Below the pieces are notes generated by a model. The model searched no databases and was not told the origin of the DNA. It was given only the letters and a program-made list of their open reading frames with translations. A stretch of 64,000 nucleotides of DNA from Thuidium tamariscinum (taxonomy: Eukaryota > Streptophyta > Bryopsida > Hypnales > Thuidiaceae): the NCBI GenBank assembly GCA_947034885.2, contig OX344758.2, forward strand, positions 932,501-996,500, given 5' to 3'. The position numbers and the translations under genes are program-made. Below are positions 33,915-46,300 of the stretch, one piece after another. How positions within the stretch are numbered: the first letter of the stretch is position 1; every line of letters starts with the position of its first letter.

Positions 33915-34834
33915 TAAATCAATTCAATGTTTTAGATTCAAAACTATTTCATAGTATTCAAATCCAAATTAAGGCTAGAATCTTCATCTATGTTTATTCA
34001 TTAACAAATTTAATTGTAGGATCTTGTAGTTACTTGTTAGAGTAACCATTCTAAAATTCAAAATAAGAAACTTTACCATATACAAGATCTTGATGCTTGA
34101 ATTTCAAATAGACTAGTATCTTCAACTCTTTCCAGTGGTTAAGTTTCACTTTTCAAACTTTTTCTACAAAATGTATGATTCCTACAACTTGAACCTTTAC
34201 ATAATATGTTGAAAAAATAAGCTAGAAATATATACCAAAAATATAAAAATAACTTCAACCAAAAATATTTCATATTTGTATTTGAAAAATCCAATGAGTA
34301 GATAAAAGTTGAAAATGCTTTGAACTGCGAAATTGTTGAGATTTTAGTTATAGAATTAAAAAATTCCAATTCTAGTTGTTGTAATGTTGTAACAAAAATA
34401 TTTGTGTCCAATGATTTTATTTTTTTCAAAAATATTGAAGATTAAAAAAAGAATTTTAAAGTTTATTTTACAACAAAGATTTTCTTAACTATCTACAAAC
34501 TAAAATTTCTCATGATTTTCATCTTGTTCATCAAATAGAATGATTTAAAGCATTCTATGTATACAAATCTAGGAAACTAAGATCAAACTTTTATTTCTTA
34601 AAAAAATGACTTTTTCTATGGCACTTGGGTTGCCTAGGGAGCCATTGAAACTACATATTATACAATAACTATCTAACTATGTAGTCAAAATTTATGAAAA
34701 TTGTTGCACTTTAAAGTTATTATTCAACAATATATTGTTTGAAAATTTAAAAAGAAAAAAAAAATCCAATTTATAAATGGATGCTTGAAAAGGCTATGTT
34801 GCGAGAAAAAAAAGATAGATCTATTAGGAATTAA
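33915..34834 (+). mobile_element. TTAA-flanked CCCC/GGGG family, copy 6 (diverged)
   Basis: The right end 'tctattaggaattaa' resembles the eroded right end of copy 2. The body shares 'gtaggatcttgtagttac', 'agttatagaattaaaaaatt', 'tgttgtaatgttgtaacaaa' and 'aaatattgaagatt' with copies 2, 4 and 5 in the same order and spacing. The left terminus is not recognisable, so the start is set by spacing. It lies only about 360 bp from copy 5. Confidence 0.6.
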
Positions 34835-37800
34835 TATGTGATGTTTGAAGTCTATTAGTTAAACAATCCATTTGACTTGTAATATTAAATATGTTGTAGT
34901 AAGACTCAAAATTCAATTTGAATATAGAAAAATTTATTATTTTGAATCTCTAGTATATGCATTTTTTAGCAAGGTTGAGCTCAATTCCAAATTTTTTAAT
35001 CCTAGGATTAATGCTTGAACTTACTATTTATTGTTGGTGATAAATTTTGGAAAATTAAATTCACCTTTGGAATCAAGGACTTGGAATAAGCCTAGAGACA
35101 TCAACAAATAGGGAATAATCCAACTATAGTATTTGGAAAAATTGCCACATTTATCCAACAAGGTAACAAATGTGGAATTGATTCTACCTTTGGAAAAAAT
35201 CAAACGGTGCAATATAGACTTTTTTAAAATAGTTGAAAAAAATTGACATATAGCCCAATACCACATTTCAAAATATTATTTTTTTAAACGAAGACTTAAG
35301 TATAAATGAAGGGGTCTTATAGGAGGTTTCCAATGGAAACCCTTAAACTATGCCATTTTGAAAATGGCATAGTTTCATCCATTTTTTTTGAGAATTCTTT
35401 AAATGTCTTTGCAACTAATGGTAGTAAAAATTCTATACATTAGGAAGTATGTATTTTTCTATAAAAGAAGATGGTGAATCCAAGATTCACAAAAGATGTC
35501 TTTTTAGAGTATTTTGGCAACATCATATTCGTTCTTTTGTTTCTAGGTTTTAATTCTAGTTTTTAAAATTGATCCAATATAAAGAAATAAAATTTAATAA
35601 GCTTTGTTTCCAATCCAATTTTAAAGATTCAAAACTCATAGAATTAATTTTGTTTTTTTGCAATTACAATTTTGAATCTATAACCATGGAATACAAATGT
35701 CCTAATTAGACAACATTTGACATAAAAATTTGATTTACACCATTATACTTTACACTATGATATACATGTATAGTAAAACATTCATATGGTTTTACTCCTA
35801 AAAGACCTAGAAGCCCACTTTGGGCTTTTTGAGAACTTAGACAAGCTCTATTGACTTCATAATTTCGAAGTTTTGCATGAATTTTTTGAGATGGATGCTA
35901 CTCATCATAATCTACATGTGAAGCTTTCTTTTACTTCATTTTGATAAATCTTGTAAAGGTTAGAAGGTCTTTCTTGATTTTAGCGTCAAATTAGGTAGCT
36001 AAAAATATATTTTGAAAAATATTAATTATTTATTGGAGATTGTATAGGTTTATGCCTACTAAAGAACATTTTGACCATTCAATTATGAATAATAAGATTA
36101 GAATTATGAAGAGTTTTATTTTGTAGTCAATGAAGGTAGAAAAAACATACAAAATTATTTGTTGTTATCTATTTTGAATTTTTTCGAATTAAAAAGAAAA
36201 GAGAATGATATTACTTGTTTGTTGAAACATTTTTGCAATCGGGATTAACAATATTCAAATTCTTTCCAAAGCTAATAGTATATTAGTTTTATCATTTTGT
36301 AAAGTAAAAAGTATTCTAAAATCAAAGGTAGACTTTCACAAAGACTTTGGCAAATAGAGACAAACAGTATACAATTATAACAATAATTTGTAGATATCAA
36401 TTTTAGAAATAGTCAACAATTTGGTGCACTTACCTTCAAGACATAAAATTGATATTCCATATGATGTTTTCTGAAGTTTAAGCAATGTATTCAAACATCC
36501 TACTTTTAAAATATTTTTCTAAATGAAAACCAGTTTTTTATATTAATTTTCAATTTGAAACCTAATACAATTTTATATCTTTTATATTCCTCTCTAAATT
36601 CTTTGGCCTGAGCTCTATGAAGTATCTAGTGATTGAATTTGATTGGCTTAAACATTGAGCCTCATGATTTTGTTGACATGATTCACATTTAGTTTGTTGA
36701 TACCAAAATACTCCAAGTGTGGATGGATTGGTCTATTAATATGGGCTTCTCTTATAGAATGATGTCTTCACATGACTAAGTTGGAGTCAACTTTGCTCAC
36801 AATTTTAGCTAGTGTAGCTTCTTATGAGAGGTTTTTTCAATGAAAAATTGTGCACTCATAGAACTTTAAGGTGAAATTTGATTCTTGAGACTTTCAAGGT
36901 ATGCATGAGGTTGTCATGAATAAAAGAATTCTATAGAACCCATCAACTTTGAAGCAAGGTGGATAAAGTATTGTGCTATAACAAGTTGCTACATTTAAGA
37001 TTGATTTAAGTTTATTTATTTTTCTCCTCGGTAGTTGACAGAAAAATCCACTTTTTAACATAGAGATGTTTAATTGCAAATTTACTTTAATACTTTCAAG
37101 GAAGTCTTCAAAAAATGAAAGTGGTTATAAAAATTGATATGAATTTGAATATTTGAAGAAATTGTGATCATGAAAATCAATCATTTTGGAGGTGGTTGCA
37201 AAAAACACTTGTCCTTTTTTTTCTTCCCTTGGCCTTGAACATGTTCTTTTTTGCTCATAACGTCTGTGTCATGTCAATTTTCCATGAAATTAGAAATAAT
37301 GGTGCATACGGTAGTTTTAAACAATAATTCTTTTCTATTTTAGAAAAATTAGTTTATTATTTTAAAATAGCCTCCAATTGGATGTCTACCTTTTCCATTT
37401 GGGATTTTAAAACTCAATTTGATCCCAAAATGAAAATTTGAAGGTCAAAATTGAAAAACAAAGACTTCTTCTAAAGCTACATAAGACTTTAAAGACTGTT
37501 TCTAAAACTAGATAAGCATCCACCTTCTACATGTACTCAAAGTGCACTACCTTTGTGCAAGTGCAAAGAACACAATTTTTTTTTCCAAAGATGCAAATTG
37601 TTGAAAAAGAGCATCTTCAAGTTAGGGAAAATGTAATTATTTATTTATTTACTATTTTCCAAAAATCACACATCAAAGTATCTTCTCTTGTTGCATTTTT
37701 AATTTCTCCTTTTTGCGAACTCTTAGATATATATCTTTTTGGTTTGAGTTTTCTCAAATATACTATTTTGAATGCTTTTCAAATTATCCATGTTTTATTT

Positions 37801-39444
37801 CATTAAATTTTTTTTTCAAAGTTACAATATTTACTTTGAGATTGTTTTGAAACCAAAATATGCTTATTGCAATGGTTCTATTTTGTTACAATCATCAATT
37901 TAGGAAACTATTCCATTGAAAACCAACATTTTGAAGATGGAGCTAAATTTATGGCTTTCTTTCTTTAGTTCAATATCTAGATTCCTTTAAAATACTTTTC
38001 AATGAAATAACATCTCCATTTGTATAAGAAATACAATGTTAGCAATAACATTTTGCAAGTGCAATTGATATATTATTAACCCCTTACATTGTTTGGGTCA
38101 ATTATTGGCAAATATACATTCATAAAATTGTAAAAATCAATGCTTTATAAAAAAATAGCCACAAATTAAATTTTATTAAATTTTAAGAATCTATAGTTAT
38201 AGATTTTTATTATTGAGTGCTATTATAGTTATATATAAGTATCTTGTTGTTTGAAGACAATATATATGAAAACAAAGCATGCAAAATAGAATAGAAGTTT
38301 TTTTTCAAGGTTGCTAAGAAATGTGGCTTTGTTAGATTTTTGAGCCATGTAACTCAAATTTCCTTTGCAAGGATGATTTAGTGCTGATAGATATAATCAA
38401 AGACTTTAGTTAAAGAAGAGTATGCAAATTTTTAAAGCAAATGATGCTTTGCTCTTCTTGCCCAAGTTGGGGCCTAAAACATAGTGTATTCTATAATTTT
38501 TTTAATATTTTGAATCTTCATAAAAATTAGGTCTTCTAGAAGTTCTTTTGATTCTTTAATCTATCAAAAGAACGAATTTCACAAAACATCCAAAGCTATT
38601 TTGGCATTAAAAGAGCTTAATTGGTTGATAATATTTTTGAAGGGCAAATAGAGTTGCACCCTCAATTCAATCATAGAAGGCTAATGTAATTTTTTCCTAC
38701 AGGAATGGATATAGTTATTATTTCATTTTTCATTGCATAGATATTATAATAAGAACATTGTTATTCTATTCATTACTGAGGCTCTACAATAGTCATTAAG
38801 TGGTAGAAAAAATAAAACGAGGTCAATACAACCAACAAGCTCCTCATTACTTACAAGGGCACAATATCATATTTACAATTCTTGTTGAGCGCTTAGTCAA
38901 TGCCATTAAGACAACTTTTGCTATTGAGAAGGCTAGGAATCTTCTAATTGCTATTGCAACAATGACCCTGAATAGCCTTAAATAGATGAATTTGTATCCC
39001 AATACGAAGCCTACATTGAAGGTTGCCAACTATCAAATGCCTTCGGAAATTTGGAAGAGCCCCAAAGTGCTCTTCATTTGTCTTCTATTCTTTAGTTAGG
39101 TTCAAAGATATTGCAAATTTTTCTTCCCAATTAGATTTAGCTAGCAAAAAGTCCATGAACTCCAAGATACTCTTACATGCTTAAAAATACATAGATTTTC
39201 AAACTTCAAACTGCATTTGAATCCTAGTAAAGTGTCCTTGATTATCACACAACTACCAAAAAGGTGGAGGCAAGATCATAATATAAAGATCAAGAAGTTA
39301 ATCTAGTCTTCTATTTCACCACAGAGAACCTTTGAAAAATGGTCATAGATTTATTGTGATGCTGGATTAGACCAAAAAAAAGATACAAACAATTCAAGCA
39401 CTGAAGGATTAAGTGTCTCAACAACAATTGCAAATGCTCATTTC
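34835..39444. other. Long AT-rich intergenic stretch, no gene seen
   Basis: About 4.6 kb of AT-rich DNA with no supported exon chain, RNA gene or intact element. A lone TTAACCCC at 38076 resembles the left end of the TTAA family but has no partner. The frame at 38800-38985 is open for 61 codons with no recognised product. Short duplicated words such as 'aaaactgtttctaaaactagataag' near 37490 are not resolved. Confidence 0.5.
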
Positions 39445-40300
39445 TCATATGCCCAATACAATGCAAGGTGTAATAGTGACAATGTTAAATAGTAGATAGT
39501 CTACAGAAAAGATCCAAATTGTTGAATTTCTCATGGACAGTACAGTGGCCAAGTGGTGAGACTGAGGATGCTCTAACCTCGTGGTTTTGTACACATCTAG
39601 TACCAGTACTTGGTCATCTTTGAATATCACACCAACTGATGCATTCGTAAGACAGAGACTCACTCTGCCTTTGAAAGGAAGACCCATCCGTCATACATCT
39701 GAACCAAGGTGCCTGCAATCTGGTCCAAATAAGTGTGAAAAGACGGGGCAAGCAGAGTGATCAGAACTGTAAGACAGTTTCCTGTAAGTTCTAGAGTGAT
39801 CATTGCACCCTTGAAGAAGTGAGATACTGGAGCATGGAAGACAACAAGACAACGTTGTTAGTTTTCTAATTACTTACAACATCAACTTGTTAGCAATATT
39901 TCTTCAAGAAATTGAAATAAATTTCAACTTTCAACTTTCAATTAACTACTACAATCCATAGATTTAGAGTACCTCAGGAAAGGGGATCACAGAAATGCAA
40001 CAAATCAACTGCATCTCTCTGTTGAAACTAATTCAGGAAACAACTTTCCATGGTAAAATACATGCAATTTAGAAGAAAAAATCATGAGAAATGACATATT
40101 AAAAGAGAAATCTTTCCTCACTGATCCTGAATCAGATGATTTGATTTGGTTAACTGGGTTTCCCTCAGAACATCGATGATTGCAATCGATTGACAACATA
40201 AGCTCGGAGTCTCTTCTATCACAAGCCATTCGGTTAGATGAACTTGTGGACTTCACCATGCTCCAGTTATTCTGGCACATGCCATTTAACTACTAAATGC
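39445..40300 (-). other. Unassigned gene-like patch downstream of INTS1
   Basis: Composition becomes gene-like here. On the minus strand, a frame near 39890-39690 reads hydrophobic, protein-like sequence (for example LITLLAPSFHTYLDQIAGTL). An overlapping frame at 39687-39445 reads SVGVIFKDDQVLVLDVY, and a third segment at 40280-40005 is open for 91 codons. I could not join these into one transcript with good splice sites, and I do not recognise a family. It may be the end of another gene, a pseudogene fragment or INTS1 3' transcribed sequence. Confidence 0.35.
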
Positions 40301-40392
40301 ATACTCAGCTTATCATCTCTCCCTTAGTCCCTACTCCCCCACTTCGTAAAATTTGAGTTCTTTACAGAATTTCAGAATCATTGTGGTCATGT

Positions 40393-43300
40393 TTATTGTA
40401 AAGGACCACCAGAGACAGTAAAAAGACCTTGCAGCAGCTGCTGCAAATCATCTGAAGCAAAGCGACCCATCTGTAACATCTCCACCAATATGGTCTCTTG
40501 AAATTCTGCAAATATAAGATGTCACGTTAGCAATCGAAGGGCATTTCGGGTCTCTTGGCTACCGCTTTAAGTAGTGCAGTAAAAGGAACCCATCGACCTA
40601 CTGTAGCCAATTGAAGACCAAAGTACAGGCCTCGGCAAAATTGACATACCAGAGCAGTAGTAGAAAAACCGAGAAGCTTGTCGGGCAGCTGTCTTAGCAA
40701 GAGAAGTGTCGGAGGAAGAGAGCTGTTGAAGTAACCGTTGTAAAATGTTGGTAGCACTGCTTTCACTGCCACAAGATAAAAATTTCACGTTTGAAAATGG
40801 TTACATATCCACGCCGTGGTCTAAAATATAGAAAGCAAGGTCTACGTCCTACGATAATTTACCACATAAGTACTGTGAAAGAGATGGATCAACATTAAAG
40901 ATCGCTCAAAGGGAAATTGTTATCTTCCTAGATAATTGTTATGCTTATGACCTCTACAGAGGGTAATGATTAGGGTAAGTTATAAAATCCACGCTAAGCA
41001 TCTGAATGAAATATTATACACGAGCAAAAAGAGAGTGAGCAGAGTAGACTAACCAACCCTTCCAAAGCAAACAAAGCGGTGACCATACCTAGGACAATGG
41101 AGAAGTAAACGCTCAAGAAGTACGTAAGCTCGATCTCGTACATTTGCGTCACTGATTTCTGTTAAATCTAGTAAGGAATCCTCGAGTGCAGAAAGAATTG
41201 TGGGCATGCGAGCTGAGGCCCTCTCAAGATCAGAGAGTGTGGCTGCCAGATTAACTTCTTCCACGTCCAGCCCCTGATTCATGCACATTATGTTATTCCT
41301 GTTTGCTGTACGATGAAACCAAATTTTCGCTGCTCTACAACCCAGTTTCTCAGAGCCCAATAAAATATCAAACTTCAGAAGGACAAAGGTGATATCGCGA
41401 CACCATGACCATCACCAAGACCAAAAAAATTTCAAAACCAGTGAAAACAAGTAACTAAGTCGAATGCAGATACATGAACGGTTGTAAGATAATTACCTTC
41501 AGCTCATACCATACGCTGTATGAGTTAACTCTGGTATTGAATAGCTCCAGTCTTGAATCTTGTGGTTTCTTAGAACCCTGCCACCTGATACACTGAAGCA
41601 GCTGAGTTCGAACCTTCAAAACATCCTCAAGGGGTAGTGATGGAGGACCTATTAAGTATCCACCCGTCGCAGTCTTCCCTTCATCTAAAACATTTAAAGA
41701 CTTTGGCACGCTGTTGCCCCACGTCTGTACAGGCTTGTCAAGCATCCCAAGAAGGAAGCCTAGTTTCTTGATTTTACCAAAAGTCTGAGCAGCGGATTGA
41801 AGGACAGGTGTTCGATACGACAGAACATAGTCTCGATAATATCCACCTGCATCTACACAATGACAAAGAAAGTCTGCTAGACGGGCAACCACTTTGGCAA
41901 AGTGAGGACGGTCCTGCATCTCCAGGCACTGAAGAAACTCAAAATAGAAGCCGAGTAAAACCTCTAAAGACGCTATTCTGCTGGACATACGAGGACTATT
42001 CACATTATCTGCCAGCAGATATGGACGTAGAGCATCGAGCAGGCTAATACCAAGTGAGTAAGTACGTGCAACAGTTGTTCGACCTTGAGTATCTTGTTGC
42101 TTCACCATAGGTAGCATTTCCTGTTGAAGGTAGGAATGGAAGGTTAAAAGCTGTTTCATTAAAATAAATGTATAAGGTAATCTAGCGTTCAGCTGGCCCA
42201 ATAGGAGCTGTTTGCAATCCATTAGTATTTTCATGTATGCTCTTCAGTTGAATCACCATATTCATCGGAAGCATAAGCCCCCTGTATGATTGTAGAAATC
42301 AGCTTTAACGTGTAAAAAGAATGAAACCTTTTGGATGTCAGATACAGATAGAGGATCTCAGGGAATATTTAGTACCTTAAGCAAGACGGATAAAGTTGGT
42401 AGGTGAGGGACAACCAAAGTTGGATGTTGTCTAGCCATATCATGGCAGAATCCTACAAAGCACGGAGAACGAATTCATATCCAGAGAGAAATCAAAACGA
42501 AAAATAAACAAAGTGAGGGAAGCAGTCGTCATTGACCTAGCAAATAGCCTACATGTGAAAGGAAATAGTATTAAATACACAGATGAATGACTAACACAGT
42601 TAAACAAAACGCTGAAGAAAGCAAGAACGAAAGTGGAGATTGTACCGTAAGCTGCTCTGGCTTCCTTCTCACCGCCTTTGCAAATAGATCTTAGAGCTCG
42701 ATGCAGAACACTACTTAGTGTACAAGTCTGTCATTACAGAATTCAATGGCTGAAATTTACTTAATAAAAAGTCATTGTAAAATGCATCATTGTATGAAAA
42801 GACTGGGTTGAAATAAATAAATTTCGATAACATACCTGCATATATTTCCCTTGAATAAACCTGTGATCTTGCAAGAATGAGGATAAGTCGATAGCTTGAC
42901 ATTTTTGGCCCTTTAAAGACTGCAAAGCGGTTCGCGCTGAAACTGGAAATGCTAAATAGAGACCCGCCAGAAGGTCTTGGGCTGCGCCAGGAACTGTTAT
43001 TATTTGGCTTCCCTTCAGTTCTGGCTTGATACTTAAGGTATCAAGCAAGTCGGCATGGCTTCCTTGTCCAATTTCATGACTGGAAAAGCTCACCAAGTAC
43101 AGCAGTTAATGGAAATTCGAGGATTTATCAGAGCAGACATGAAAGCTATGATGCACATATGATGACCGCTAAGAAATCGAACATGCTGACTCTATTGCAG
43201 TCGTGGCCAGAAATGAGCATCAACACACGGTAAATCATACTTACAGTTTCTCAATGATGGTTGACAGAATGCGTTTTTCTTGGCAAGCAGCAGCCAAAAG

Positions 43301-46300
43301 CACTTTCATGGCTCTACTCGATGATATCAATGCTGAATGGCCCACCTTACCAATGCTCAAAAACAGTTTGCAAAAGTAGCCATTCTCTTCTAAATCAAGA
43401 TGAGGGCTCAGTGGTGGCAATTTTGCAGCCATCAAATCTGCAATGGTTAATATTGCCAAAGCCTCTGCTGATCCAGAATCAAATAAGGAAAAAAATGTCT
43501 CAGTGCCTTCCTGCATAGCATAAGGCATACAGAAGTAAGTGAATTAACCAAGTAGACAAGATATTCAAATCAGAATTTCACATCCTAAAGGAAGACTTCA
43601 AACAAATGCTCTCACGCCCAAACGAACAAAATTACTTGCAGTAGAATCTGGGAAAGATACTCACAAACGGATCCAGTTCTTCATCTAAGCGGCAAGCTAG
43701 AATCGTCCGAGGATGCCGCATACATAACAAAATAAATTCCAACAAAGAGCTGGCCTCATCAAGGACCTTTGTCCTCTGCAACTTTTCAAGGTAAAAATCA
43801 CGCTTGCGAATATCTCCATTTTGTTTCCTAAATACTCCAAGTATGACTTTGAGAATCCGTGAAATATTCTGCCATGAGCTATTCTGAATCATAAAGTCCA
43901 GAGCTAGTTTAGGGATGGAGAACACAGTCCTCTCGTTGTGTGATACCTCGTCTTCGAAAAGAGAGGCAAGATAGGCCGTCGATAAAAATTCAGGGTCCAT
44001 AAACATCAAATATTCAAGAACGAGAGCACATCGTCCTGTCCATTCGATTCGCTCCTTCAGGCCCGAAGTCTGCTGTCTGTTTCCATGATCAAGCCTCCAA
44101 ACATTTAATAAATCTAACATCTCCAATATCAACATCCCATTCCCGTGTATTGAGCCTCCATCCTCGGGAATTTCTCGATCAATCTCTCCCTTGAACCATA
44201 GAACATGGTTCAGTTTTCCATGGAGGACTAGTCGCAACGACCTCTCCAATCTGTGCAGAGGAACTTGACAAAGTTTCTTCAGTGTCAAATCTTTCACGCT
44301 ATCAACTAATTGGTTGGTACTGTTCACAATATTCATAAGCTCACTTATTCCTGATGCATCTTCCTTTTTGGAAAGGTCTATAGCTATCAAACTCTTACGG
44401 AAAAGGCTGTTAGTCTCAACTTCTCCCTGTATCCGGGATACTAATGTAAGCAATGCCTCTTGGAGATCACGGTTGTCGATGCTTTGAAAGATTTTGAGGG
44501 TTGGAAGGATCGAAGACAAACACTCATGGAGACCAGGACCTGCTAGAGAACGCACACAATTATTGGCCGATGATATGACGCTACCCTCATTTTTGTCATC
44601 GGCAGACAGTAAAGCTTGTTGTGCAATCAGTCTAAAATCTAGATAAGCTGATGGTATCGTAAGGTCTTGATGATCAACAGCTGTACAGGCAGCCAAAACT
44701 GCTCCAATCGGCAACAATTTCAGACTTTGAATCAACTGAAGGGTGAACTCTCCGCCTGAAACAGTTCTCGCACATCGTAAATCCGTTCTTGCCACATCAT
44801 TCGCACGTTTAAGTTCTGAAGGAGGGAAAACCATTGGCGGTTGCGATGTGGCTTGCACGGTAGATGCGGCATACATATCCAGCAAACTGCAGAAACTCAA
44901 CAGAAACAAAAGATGTTAGATACCAAAGAAAAAACGATCTTAAAAACAAACAATTCATTTACTACGCGGCAAAATATGATATAAGTAGTTAATGTATATC
45001 GTTGGCTGTACTTATTGGCCGAAGATCACATCCAGTAATAATTCAGATAGTTCGCAGGCTTACTTTAAAAACTGAACACCCGGTGACTTCCCTTGCATAA
45101 GTGCACGCACACATTTCTGGAGTTTCTTAGCATGCCGACAGAAAGATCCTCGAGGTCCCAGTTCGGCTTCCAATCTGCTCAAATGTAAAGATCAGTTAAC
45201 CTGTACTATACCAACTCAATCCTGCAGACCTTACGACATTGGAATTTCATCATACAGCACGGATCAACCCACGGCATGACTTATCCTGAATATGCAATTA
45301 CTGAAACCGAGATTATTTGTAAAGTCTGCTGTAATTGTCTGTAGAAGAAAAAAATTATTGCCTACCACCGCAATTAGTTTGTATATACACAGAGAGGATT
45401 ACGAACTTCGTAAAAAAAGATTGCATGATTGAAAACATATCCTACAATTCTAACCTGTCTTGAGTTACAGTATCAAGATCTCTCAGGAGCGTTATTGCTG
45501 CAACTGGTGATACACCCAACTTCTCACATAGATCAAGCTTCTGTCTAAGAGACAACGCTGCCAAACCTGAGCATAGTGTCACCGACAGAGTCAGCTTCTC
45601 AGGAACATTTAAATACAACAAACAACCTACTCCAAAGTCAAAGATAGTATGGAGCGCACTGGCTAGCAAGAACATAATCAAAATGATAGCTATAGAGCAG
45701 AATGCGGCAAAATAATCAATGGGGTTTCAATTTGAAGACACTAAAACCTACTGCATAACATTCAGGTATCATGAAAAAGAAATCGGCAACTGGAGTAGTA
45801 TCTCACCTGCACGTATAAGTTTTTCGACGTTGCTTCGTACAAAAAGAACTGCTTGGTCCTCTGTAAGTAAAGGCATCTTTTCCCCATTTTTTCCTTCAAG
45901 CCAAGCAAGAGGATACTGTGTATCTGGGAATAGGATATTCATCAACCTTGAAAACCCCTGGTTCTCTTCGTAGCCTCTAGCATACTTGAAGGCTAGAAGA
46001 GACAACACTCGAATGCAAGCATCCACTACGATCTTGTGTAAAGATACACGTCGAACCACTTGTTCATTCCCAAGATACTGCGGAGAAGCAAGAGTAACCA
46101 TTCCGGATTCACAAGCAGTCCCATCTACGTATGAATCAAAACTTGCGCCAATTTCTAATGCTTCACAAAGCGTCTCCAGAATGAAATCTATTGTGCCTGA
46201 GTGAGACTTTGGTTCCGTCAAGTCTGACGTGAAGGCGCTGGGCAATGCAGGTGGACCTGACAAGAGGTTGGCAGCGAGCATATTTCTGTGCATGAGAAAA

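Noticed and set aside
38076-38130. TTAACCCC as another copy of the TTAA family
   Set aside because: The following sequence does not match the family body and no right end was found; it may be chance or a badly decayed fragment.
38800-38985. 61-codon frame with protein-like composition
   Set aside because: No recognised family, no flanking exons, overlapping open frame on the other strand.
40527-40640. Extra INTS1 exon before the last exon
   Set aside because: An AG at about 40599 opens a frame that soon ends in TAA. Joining exon 36 directly to 40505 keeps phase and gives a better match to the INTS1 C-terminus.
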